A DNA stretch of 12,017 nt, from NCBI GenBank assembly GCA_002170915.1, contig NHHQ01000011.1:1-12017 (forward strand), in the 5' to 3' direction. The translations under genes were made by a program, and so were the position numbers. Position 1 is the first letter of the stretch. Every line of letters begins with the position of its first letter. The stretch comes from Rhodospirillaceae bacterium TMED167. GTDB taxonomy: Bacteria > Pseudomonadota > Alphaproteobacteria > Rhodospirillales_A > UBA2165. Shown piece after piece: positions 5,989 to 12,017 of this stretch. The notes beneath the pieces are model-generated. The model was not told the origin of the DNA, did no database searches, and saw only the letters and a list, made by a program, of their open reading frames with translations.

Positions 5989-7689
5989 ATGACCTCGATG
6001 TCTGATAAAGGCTCCGCAGAGGAAAAGTCCGCGCCCTCGGATTTTATTCGCGATATCATCCGGGGCGACCTAGCGTCTGGGAAACATGCGGACATCGTCA
6101 CGCGCTTTCCTCCTGAGCCCAACGGCTACCTGCATATTGGGCATGCCAAGTCCATTTGCCTGAATTTCGGCGTGGCGGCTGAAACCGGCGGTCTCTGTCA
6201 TTTAAGATTCGACGATACCAACCCAGCCCGGGAAGAGCAGGAATTCATCGATGCCATTCAGGAGGACGTGCGCTGGCTCGGTTTCGAATGGGGCACGGAT
6301 GCCTACCACGCCTCTGACAATTTCGATCAACTCTATCAGTGGGCTAAGCACCTCATCTCAGAAGGTAAGGCGTATGTCGACGAGTTATCCGCAGAAGAGA
6401 TGCGGGCCTATCGTGGTACCCTGACCGAGCCCGGAAAGAACAGCCCGCATCGGGACCGGCCGGCGGCCGACAGCCTTGATCTGCTGGGCCGCATGCGAGC
6501 GGGTGAGTTTGAAGATGGTGCTCGGGTTGTACGTGCCAAAATCGATATGGCGGCACCAAACATGAATCTCCGTGATCCGGTCATATATCGTATTATTCAT
6601 GCCCCTCATCCCCGAACCGGTGACGCCTGGTGTATTTATCCGACTTATGATTTTGCCCATGGCCAGTCCGATGCCGTTGAAAAGATCACCCATTCTCTAT
6701 GCACCCTGGAATTCGAGGATCATCGGCCTCTTTATGAGTGGTTCGTGGAAAATCTGCCGGTGCCAAGCCAGCCCCGGCAAATCGAGTTTGCCCGTCTGAA
6801 TTTAACCCATACGGTACTGTCCAAGAGGATACTCATGCGGCTCGTTGATGAGGGCCATGTGAGCGGCTGGGATGATCCGCGCATGCCCACTCTGTCTGGA
6901 ATGCGCCGCCGGGGCATCCCGCCTGAGGCCATCGTGGATTTCTGTGGGCGTATTGGGATCAACAAATCCAACAGCATGGTGGAAATGGCCATGCTGGACG
7001 CGTGTGTGCGAGAGGATTTAAATAAGCGTGCGCTCCGGCGCATGGCGGTACTGCGACCCTTAAAGGTCGTGGTTGAGAATTATCCCGACGGCCAAACGGA
7101 AGAGCTCGACGCCGTCAACAATCCCGAGGATGAGACCGCCGGTATGCGAAAAGTGCCCTTTTCTCGCGAACTTTATCTCGAGCGGGATGACTTTATGGAG
7201 GATCCGCCGAAGAAATTTTTCCGCCTGGCCCCCGGACGGGAAGTCCGCCTGAGATATGCCTACTTTGTGACTTGCACCGAAGTGATCAAGGACGCGGCAG
7301 GGGAGGTGGTGGAGCTCCGGTGTCGCTATGATCCCGTTACCAAAGGGGGCAACGCGCCGGACGGCCGCAAGGTGAAAGCCACGCTTCATTGGGTGGCAGC
7401 GTCACATGCGATAGATGCCGAGGTTCGGCTTTATGATCATTTGTTCGAAGCCGAGGAACCAGGTAAAAGCGGCGACATTCTGGAGGATCTCAATCCAAAC
7501 TCCGTGGAAATCCTCTCTGGCTGCAAGCTAGAACCGGCCCTGGCACAGGGTGAAATCAGCAAGGCTGTCCAATTTGAACGGCTTGGCTATTTCACAGCGG
7601 ATGAAAGCAGCACCTCGGCAGAGCCGATCTTCAACCGCACCATGACCCTCCGGGATACCTGGGCGAAAGTGCAGAAGAAGGGCGGATAG
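5989..7689 (+). CDS. glnS: Glutamine--tRNA ligase
   Basis: GlnRS charges tRNA(Gln) with glutamine in the cytosol. The 566-residue product is close in length and sequence to E. coli GlnRS (554). The class I HIGH motif is at 49-52 within [12 protein letters not shown], and the KMSKS-type loop appears as VLSKR at 276-280. Family blocks follow in order: LRFDDTNP (72-79), [13 protein letters not shown] (141-153), [10 protein letters not shown] (215-224), THSLCTLEF (234-242) and [16 protein letters not shown] (294-309), then the C-terminal anticodon-binding beta-barrels ending in [14 protein letters not shown]. The start may be ATG 5989 or ATG 5998; neither has a strong Shine-Dalgarno site, consistent with translation coupled to the gene 8 bases upstream. 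Many alphaproteobacteria lack GlnRS and use GluRS plus GatCAB, so its presence here is informative about lineage or transfer. Confidence 0.96.
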   Translation: MTSMSDKGSAEEKSAPSDFIRDIIRGDLASGKHADIVTRFPPEPNGYLHIGHAKSICLNFGVAAETGGLCHLRFDDTNPAREEQEFIDAIQEDVRWLGFEWGTDAYHASDNFDQLYQWAKHLISEGKAYVDELSAEEMRAYRGTLTEPGKNSPHRDRPAADSLDLLGRMRAGEFEDGARVVRAKIDMAAPNMNLRDPVIYRIIHAPHPRTGDAWCIYPTYDFAHGQSDAVEKITHSLCTLEFEDHRPLYEWFVENLPVPSQPRQIEFARLNLTHTVLSKRILMRLVDEGHVSGWDDPRMPTLSGMRRRGIPPEAIVDFCGRIGINKSNSMVEMAMLDACVREDLNKRALRRMAVLRPLKVVVENYPDGQTEELDAVNNPEDETAGMRKVPFSRELYLERDDFMEDPPKKFFRLAPGREVRLRYAYFVTCTEVIKDAAGEVVELRCRYDPVTKGGNAPDGRKVKATLHWVAASHAIDAEVRLYDHLFEAEEPGKSGDILEDLNPNSVEILSGCKLEPALAQGEISKAVQFERLGYFTADESSTSAEPIFNRTMTLRDTWAKVQKKGG

Positions 7690-7691
7690 CG

Positions 7692-7728
7692 AAATTCGGA
7701 GAGACACAAATTGTGTGTTGCCGAATTT
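7692..7728. terminator. Symmetric hairpin between glnS and uvrB (terminator or operator)
   Basis: AAATTCGG (7692-7699) pairs with CCGAATTT (7721-7728). Inside, after a symmetric 4x4 internal loop, lies the odd palindrome ACACAAATTGTGT (7704-7716). A T-rich run (TTTGTTTCT) overlaps and follows the right arm, which allows a weak intrinsic terminator for the glnS transcript. The dyad ends 17 bases before the uvrB ATG, so an operator role at a uvrB promoter is also possible. No alphaproteobacterial LexA box (GTTC-N7-GTTC) is seen here. Confidence 0.45.
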
Positions 7729-7745
7729 GTTTCTAAAATCACACC

Positions 7746-9998
7746 ATGCCAGACTTGCCTGATATCTCAGCGCCTCCAGTCTTTACGCCAGTGGTGCAGC
7801 CCGCGATCACAGAGGGTGTGCCTCTGAAGGTCGTTTCCGATTTTGACCCATCTGGAGATCAGCCGGACGCTATTAAAGGGCTAGTGACAGGTTTGCTGGA
7901 AGAAGAAAAGGACCAGGTGCTGCTGGGTGTGACGGGATCGGGTAAGACATTCACCATTGCGCACACGATCCAAACGGTGGACCGGCCAGCTCTGGTGCTG
8001 GCGCCCAATAAGACATTGGCGGCCCAACTTTACGGCGAAATGAAGGAGTTCTTTCCGGAGAATTCGGTGGAGTATTTCGTATCTTATTACGATTACTACC
8101 AGCCCGAGGCCTATGTGCCCCGAACCGATACCTATATCGAAAAAGACGCTTCCATCAATGAACAGATTGACCGTATGCGGCACTCGGCGACCCGTGCGCT
8201 TCTGGAGCGGAAGGACGTGGTGATCGTCGCCAGTGTTTCCTGTATCTATGGCATCGGCGGGGTGGAGACCTATGCCCAGATGACGGTTAAGCTGCGGCCC
8301 GGTGAGACCATCAACCGCAACGATCTGCTTGCGCGATTTGTGGAGCTACAATATGCCCGTAACGATACCGCCTTTTTCCGCGGAACCTTCCGTGTGCGCG
8401 GCGACATTGTCGAAATTTTTCCCTCCCACTTGGAAGACCGTGCCTGGCGGATGAGCCTGTTCGGTGATGAATTGGAGGCGATCTGGGAAATTGATCCCCT
8501 CACCGGAGAAAAAATCACGGGCCTGGACGAAATTATCCTCTATCCGGCGAGCCACTATGTGACGCCCCGGCCGACCCTTCAGCAGGCCATCCCCCTTATA
8601 AAGGCTGAGTTGAAGGAGCGCATCTCCCAGTTCGAGAGAGATGGAAAGCTCTTGGAGGCTCAGCGCATTGAGGAGCGCACGACGTTTGATATAGAAATGT
8701 TAGAAACGACCGGCCACTGCTCCGGCATTGAGAACTACTCACGCTATCTTACCGGCCGTAACCCCGGTGACCCACCACCGACCCTATTTGAATATCTGCC
8801 AGAAAATGCCTTGCTGGTGGTGGACGAGAGCCATGTCACGGTGCCGCAGGTCGGTGGTATGTACCGCGGCGACTTTAACCGGAAGTCGACCCTTGCCGAC
8901 TTTGGATTTCGCCTGCCATCCTGCATCGATAACCGCCCTCTTAAGTTTGAGGAATGGGATCATATGCGCCCACAAACCATTTTTGTGTCGGCCACGCCCG
9001 GCCCGTGGGAGATGGAGGCAACCGGAGGCGTTTTTATCGAGCAGCTGGTGCGGCCCACGGGGTTGATTGATCCCAAATGCATCGTGCGTCCGGTCGAGGC
9101 CCAGGTAGATGACTTGTTGGCCGAAGCCCGCGATTGTGCCACCCGGGGCGAACGAGTTCTGGTGACCACCCTCACCAAACGCATGGCGGAGGATCTTACC
9201 GAATATATGCACGAGGCTGGCATCCGCGTGCGCTATCTGCATTCAGACATCGACACCTTGGAAAGGATTGAGATCATCCGGGATCTGCGTCTCGGCGCCT
9301 TTGATGTGCTCATTGGCATCAACCTTTTGCGTGAAGGCCTCGACATCCCGGAATGTGCCCTGGTGGCAATACTGGATGCCGACAAAGAGGGTTTCCTGCG
9401 GTCCAAAACGTCCCTTATACAGACCATTGGCCGCGCGGCCCGTAATGTGGATGGCCGGGTGATTTTATATGCCGACAAAATGACCGATTCTTTGGAATAC
9501 GCGATCGGCGAGACAAACCGCCGCCGCGCCCGTCAAGAGGCCTATAACGAGGAACACGGCATCACGCCGGAAAGCGTGAAGAAGGGCATCTCCGATGTGC
9601 TCGAAAGCGTTTACGAGATGGACTATGTCACCGTGGATACGGGCGTTTCCGGAGATCCCCATCTGGTGGGTGATAATTACCAGAGTCATTTGGCAGACAT
9701 AAAGTCCCGCATGACCGAAGCGGCCTCCAACCTGGAGTTTGAGGAAGCCGCTCGCCTCCGGGACGAGATCCGTCGCCTGGAAGGCATTGAGCTTGGCCTT
9801 GGCAAACCGGGCGTCTCTCAATCTGCGGCGGCGGCGCACGGTCTTGGCAGCGGACCGAAGGGCAGCTCGGGCCGCATGACCCAGCCCAAAATGCAGGACC
9901 GGGGCGGTGCCAAAATGAACAAATCCCGCGGTCACAAGGTCGGTCATAAAGCCGGCAAACCTGGCAGTCGAAAAAAGAAAATGAAAAGAGGGGTTTAG
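7746..9998 (+). CDS. uvrB: UvrABC system protein B (excision repair helicase)
   Basis: UvrB receives damaged DNA from UvrA, verifies the lesion with its beta-hairpin and recruits UvrC for incision. The 750-residue product has Walker A GVTGSGKT at 61-68, the beta-hairpin region [25 protein letters not shown] block at 114-134, a Walker B DESH at 360-363, helicase motif [11 protein letters not shown] at 559-567 and the C-terminal UVR motif around [12 protein letters not shown] (663-674), which contacts UvrC. E. coli UvrB is about 673 residues; here about 25 extra residues precede the conserved [10 protein letters not shown], and about 65 Gly/Lys/Arg-rich residues follow the UVR motif, ending in a strongly basic tail. 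Both additions are common in alphaproteobacterial UvrB. The ATG at 7746 has no obvious Shine-Dalgarno site, so the exact start is less certain; the next methionine lies well inside the protein, beyond the Walker A motif. Confidence 0.97.
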   Translation: MPDLPDISAPPVFTPVVQPAITEGVPLKVVSDFDPSGDQPDAIKGLVTGLLEEEKDQVLLGVTGSGKTFTIAHTIQTVDRPALVLAPNKTLAAQLYGEMKEFFPENSVEYFVSYYDYYQPEAYVPRTDTYIEKDASINEQIDRMRHSATRALLERKDVVIVASVSCIYGIGGVETYAQMTVKLRPGETINRNDLLARFVELQYARNDTAFFRGTFRVRGDIVEIFPSHLEDRAWRMSLFGDELEAIWEIDPLTGEKITGLDEIILYPASHYVTPRPTLQQAIPLIKAELKERISQFERDGKLLEAQRIEERTTFDIEMLETTGHCSGIENYSRYLTGRNPGDPPPTLFEYLPENALLVVDESHVTVPQVGGMYRGDFNRKSTLADFGFRLPSCIDNRPLKFEEWDHMRPQTIFVSATPGPWEMEATGGVFIEQLVRPTGLIDPKCIVRPVEAQVDDLLAEARDCATRGERVLVTTLTKRMAEDLTEYMHEAGIRVRYLHSDIDTLERIEIIRDLRLGAFDVLIGINLLREGLDIPECALVAILDADKEGFLRSKTSLIQTIGRAARNVDGRVILYADKMTDSLEYAIGETNRRRARQEAYNEEHGITPESVKKGISDVLESVYEMDYVTVDTGVSGDPHLVGDNYQSHLADIKSRMTEAASNLEFEEAARLRDEIRRLEGIELGLGKPGVSQSAAAAHGLGSGPKGSSGRMTQPKMQDRGGAKMNKSRGHKVGHKAGKPGSRKKKMKRGV

Positions 9999-10041
9999 CA
10001 GACCCGATTGCCTCTTTGATCGATCAGCAGTTACCCTTCTG

Positions 10042-10401
10042 TCAGGTTCCACATGTGCAACTCGGCACGGGGCAGGTGAATTTGGTGTTTTTCGGTTTCT
10101 CCGGGTGAACCACGTTATCCTGCGGCTTGAAAGCGTGATAGAGCTCGCATTCTTTATCATAGGCGGAGCGGGTCGAGCGGTAGAACTTAAACCGGAACGC
10201 CGGGTATTGGCCGATATAGGGCCGAAGGACCTCCGCGAGATCACCGTCCGCATGCCCGACCCGCTGGAGGTGAAAATGTTGATTTTTCACCGGGCCTAAC
10301 GCGAAGACGGAGGCGGAACTCCAGTCGTCGGCCTGTTCGATATGTGTCTGCAGGGTCTCTTCCGTTAGTGGATAGGGCCCAAGGAGTCCGGATTTGGCCA
10401 T
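10042..10401 (-). CDS. Small protein of a GIY-YIG-like uncharacterised family
   Basis: This 119-residue protein starts MAKSGLLGPYPLTEETL. Its layout recalls small bacterial proteins related to the GIY-YIG fold: SVFALG (31-36) in the place of the GIY strand, QRVGHADGDLAEVLRPYIG (46-64) in the place of the YIG strand and following helix, then a KECELYH helix (83-89) and a terminal segment with HPEKP and a C-x5-C-type Cys-rich end CPVPSCTC (110-117). The Tyr residues and helix Arg needed for nuclease activity are replaced or shifted (Phe for Tyr, RVG for YIG), so it may not cut DNA. Similarity is from memory of family style, not a search. It is convergent with uvrB (43 bases apart) and divergent from msrB. 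No strong Shine-Dalgarno site precedes the ATG. Function unknown. Confidence 0.6.
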   Translation of the reverse strand: MAKSGLLGPYPLTEETLQTHIEQADDWSSASVFALGPVKNQHFHLQRVGHADGDLAEVLRPYIGQYPAFRFKFYRSTRSAYDKECELYHAFKPQDNVVHPEKPKNTKFTCPVPSCTCGT

Positions 10402-10460
10402 GATGGCGGCGGATTCTAGGGCCTCTTCAATTCAACGCAAGGGGGAATGCGAGTTTTTGA

Positions 10461-10508
10461 TGTTGTTAAGGTGTTACAACAGCGGGGTTTTGCCAAGTCG
10501 GACCCCGC
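10461..10508. repeat. Two tandem inverted repeats upstream of msrB
   Basis: TGTTGT (10461-10466) and ACAACA (10476-10481) form perfect arms around 9 bases. Directly after, GCGGGGT (10482-10488) and ACCCCGC (10502-10508) form perfect 7-base arms around 13 bases. They lie between the divergent GIY-YIG-like gene and msrB and overlap the candidate msrB -35 region, so they may be regulator sites; as RNA they could only matter if transcription starts further upstream. Confidence 0.35.
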
Positions 10509-10518
10509 GGGTTACTCT
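10490..10518 (+). promoter_or_regulatory. Weak candidate promoter of msrB
   Basis: TTGCCA (10490-10495, 5 of 6 to TTGACA) is 17 bases from TACTCT (10513-10518, 3 of 6 to TATAAT). The predicted start near 10525 would give a 40-base leader before ATG 10565. The -10 match is poor, so this is tentative. Confidence 0.3.
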
Positions 10519-10564
10519 AGTTCCAGTTTCTCTAGGGTTTAAGAAGAACAGGAAGACAGATAGT

Positions 10565-10963
10565 ATGACCGACAAAGTCACCAAGACAGATGCAGAGTGG
10601 CAGGCGCAGCTCAGCCCGGAGGAATATTACGTAACTCGGGAAAAAGGAACAGAGCGCGCCTTTTCAGGCCGATATTATAATGCCACCGACCCCGGCATCT
10701 ATAGCTGCGTCTGCTGCGGTCAGGACCTGTTCGATTCCAATGAAAAATTTGATTCCGGCACGGGTTGGCCTAGCTATTGGCAGCCGGTCGACCCCGGCGC
10801 GGTGATCACCGAGGAAGACCAGACCCTTGGCATGCTGCGCACAGAGGCTATGTGTGCTAAATGTGATGCGCATTTGGGCCATGTGTTTCCGGATGGTCCG
10901 CAACCAACCGGTCTGCGCTACTGCATCAATTCCCTCAGCCTAACTAAGCGCGAGCGAGATTAG
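10565..10963 (+). CDS. msrB: Peptide-methionine (R)-S-oxide reductase MsrB
   Basis: MsrB reduces the R form of methionine sulfoxide in proteins, normally using thioredoxin. The 132-residue product is a complete single-domain MsrB. Zinc-binding Cys pairs are Cys48/Cys51 (CVCCG) and Cys97/Cys100 (CAKC). The substrate-binding FDSGTGWPSYW block is at 62-72, and HVFPDGPQPTGLRYCINSLS (106-125) holds the catalytic Cys120. The catalytic residue is Cys, not selenocysteine. ATG 10565 is chosen because the 57-residue extension possible from 10394 is not conserved in style and overlaps the divergent gene; AGGA at 10550-10553 is an acceptable Shine-Dalgarno site. There is no signal peptide, so it acts in the cytosol. 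The EamA transporter gene follows 50 bases downstream. Confidence 0.95.
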   Translation: MTDKVTKTDAEWQAQLSPEEYYVTREKGTERAFSGRYYNATDPGIYSCVCCGQDLFDSNEKFDSGTGWPSYWQPVDPGAVITEEDQTLGMLRTEAMCAKCDAHLGHVFPDGPQPTGLRYCINSLSLTKRERD

Positions 10964-11013
10964 CCCCGGCCTGCCGGCGGCATTGTCTGACACGATCGGC
11001 TAGAAACGTCTAA

Positions 11014-11928
11014 GTGCTTAACCGATTGTCCCCCAATGTTCTTGGAATTGTGCTGATGATCACGTCTGTGGGCACACTGGCGGCCCTGGACTCTGCGGTC
11101 AAACTGGTCGCCAACGAGGGCATGCACCCCTTTCAAATTGTCTTTTTCAGAATTCTATTTGGCGTGATGGCGCTGCTGCCCCTTTTTATGCGCGTTGGGT
11201 TCAATCGGTTGAAAACAAAACGCCCCGGGACACACATCATCCGGGGGATCGTCCATTCGTCCTCCATGATTGCATGGTTTTACGCCATCACCATAGTGCC
11301 GCTTGCAGATGCTACGGCGCTTTCTTTCATCGTTCCCGTTTACGCCTCCATCGGTGCCATTGTCTTTATGGGGGAACCCTCAGACAAAATCCGTTGGCTG
11401 GCGGTGGTGCTCGGCCTGGTCGGTATGCTCGTCATTTTGCGGCCAGGATTTTCAGAGGTGAATTTTGGCGCCTGGTTGGTGGTTGGCTCTGCGCTTGCTG
11501 TCGCCGTATCTAAATTGATGGCGAAATCGTTGGCGCGCACGGACTCCCCGGAGACCATTGTTTTTTACATGAGCCTCACCATCTTGGTTGTCTCGTTCAT
11601 CCCTGCGCTGAGTGTTTGGACCTGGCCTGCCATGAACGTCTGGTTTTGGCTCATGGCGCTTGGCATCGGCGGCAGTTTCGCTCATGTTGTACAGACCCAT
11701 TCCTACCGGGTGGGCGATGTCACGGCGGTGGAGCCCGCATCTTACTTTCGGCTGATCTGGGCCGCTCTATTTGGCTTTGTGATCTTTGGGGAGGTGCCCG
11801 AGGTTTGGACCTGGATTGGTACGGCGGTCATCGTAACCGGCGCTATTATTCTAACCCGTAACGAGTCCCGCCTGGGTAAAAAGAAACGGAAAGAAAGCGC
11901 AGGTCTTGCGTCAATAGACCAGAGTTAA
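11014..11928 (+). CDS. DMT superfamily transporter, EamA family
   Basis: This is a 304-residue inner-membrane protein with two tandem EamA repeats (about 8-140 and 150-285) and about ten hydrophobic helices, the layout of drug/metabolite transporters such as RarD/YdcZ-type permeases. The end of the first repeat shows the usual ADATALSFIVPVYASIGAIVFMGE block; the second shows the matching AVEPASYFRLIWAALFGFVIFGE block. A Lys/Arg-rich tail (GKKKRKES) follows the last helix and should be cytosolic. The start is taken as GTG 11014, directly after an in-frame TAA; no clear Shine-Dalgarno site supports it, and a later start (for example ATG 11056) would remove part of helix 1. Substrate cannot be deduced; the family exports amino acids, nucleotides or other small metabolites. 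Confidence 0.85.
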   Translation: MLNRLSPNVLGIVLMITSVGTLAALDSAVKLVANEGMHPFQIVFFRILFGVMALLPLFMRVGFNRLKTKRPGTHIIRGIVHSSSMIAWFYAITIVPLADATALSFIVPVYASIGAIVFMGEPSDKIRWLAVVLGLVGMLVILRPGFSEVNFGAWLVVGSALAVAVSKLMAKSLARTDSPETIVFYMSLTILVVSFIPALSVWTWPAMNVWFWLMALGIGGSFAHVVQTHSYRVGDVTAVEPASYFRLIWAALFGFVIFGEVPEVWTWIGTAVIVTGAIILTRNESRLGKKKRKESAGLASIDQS

Positions 11929-11938
11929 GGAGATCGCC

Positions 11939-12017
11939 ATGGACCTGGCACCCAAGGTAAACGCCGCTGCATCAAAGGTGGGCGGCGCAAAAACGACCCG
12001 GGCATTGTTTGAGAACC
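11939..12017 (+). CDS. 5' end of an unrecognised gene (cut by window edge)
   Basis: ATG 11939 is preceded by a strong Shine-Dalgarno site, AAGGAG at 11927-11932, 6 bases upstream and overlapping the transporter stop codon. Ten bases separate the transporter stop from this start, so the two genes are probably one operon. The 26 visible codons begin MDLAPKVNAAASKVGGAKTT and show no signal peptide or motif I recognise. The frame is open to the window end. Confidence 0.7.
   Translation, partial: MDLAPKVNAAASKVGGAKTTRALFEN

Noticed and set aside
9465..10253. A 262-codon open frame on the - strand opposite the end of uvrB
   Set aside because: It lies antisense to the conserved UvrB helicase and UVR region, and its translation is Arg/Ser-rich with no motif, as expected from the complement of GC-rich coding DNA.
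10394..10564. A 57-codon N-terminal extension of msrB
   Set aside because: The extension has no MsrB similarity, overlaps the start of the divergent gene, and runs through the candidate promoter; ATG 10565 fits the family start.
1..12017. tRNA, rRNA, CRISPR, insertion sequence or phage features
   Set aside because: No cloverleaf, rRNA-like segment, regular spaced repeats, transposase or integrase motif was seen on either strand by reading; a tRNAscan or Infernal run was not possible.

Overview
The window looks like a chromosomal segment of an alphaproteobacterium. This is inferred from protein style: a glutathione reductase with a GGTCVLRGCVPKK active site, a class II (plant/actinobacterial-type) DAHP synthase typical of alphaproteobacteria, a long UvrB with an N-terminal extension and a basic C-terminal tail, and moderately high GC. 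No rRNA, tRNA, insertion sequence, integrase, phage gene or CRISPR array was seen. Most of the window is housekeeping; the less explained parts are short ORFs and structured intergenic DNA.

Left part (1-2361, all + strand): mnmH (tRNA 2-selenouridine synthase, visibly AT-richer than the genes to its right); a 43-49 codon one-helix membrane ORF with its own Shine-Dalgarno site, a TTGACA -35 box and a perfect TGTGAC/GTCACA palindrome upstream; an exported histidine-phosphatase-family protein; and a 42-residue DUF2256 zinc-ribbon-like protein. Between DUF2256 and the convergent gene to its right, 2369-2479 folds on paper into a three-way-junction structure. That gene is a secreted single-EF-hand protein (2494-2796, - strand). 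A divergent intergenic region with three GATCACAG copies separates it from gor.

Central part (3067-9998, + strand): gor (glutathione reductase), a class II DAHP synthase (first step of the shikimate pathway), glnS (8 bp after it, probably co-transcribed) and uvrB (nucleotide excision repair), with a symmetric dyad between glnS and uvrB. glnS is noteworthy because many alphaproteobacteria lack GlnRS and make Gln-tRNA(Gln) by transamidation.

Right part (10042-12017): a - strand 119-residue protein resembling degenerate GIY-YIG-type small proteins, divergent msrB (methionine sulfoxide reductase B) with two inverted repeats in its upstream region, an EamA/DMT-family transporter, and the first 26 codons of a further gene with a strong Shine-Dalgarno site.

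Functional links are loose. gor and msrB both serve thiol/oxidative repair. MnmH modifies U34 of tRNAs for Lys, Glu and Gln, and GlnRS charges one of these, but they lie about 5 kb apart and no operon joins them. I found no clear new multi-gene system. The best leads are the structured element at 2369-2479, the controlled small membrane ORF at 1356-1487, and the unnamed GIY-YIG-like protein.
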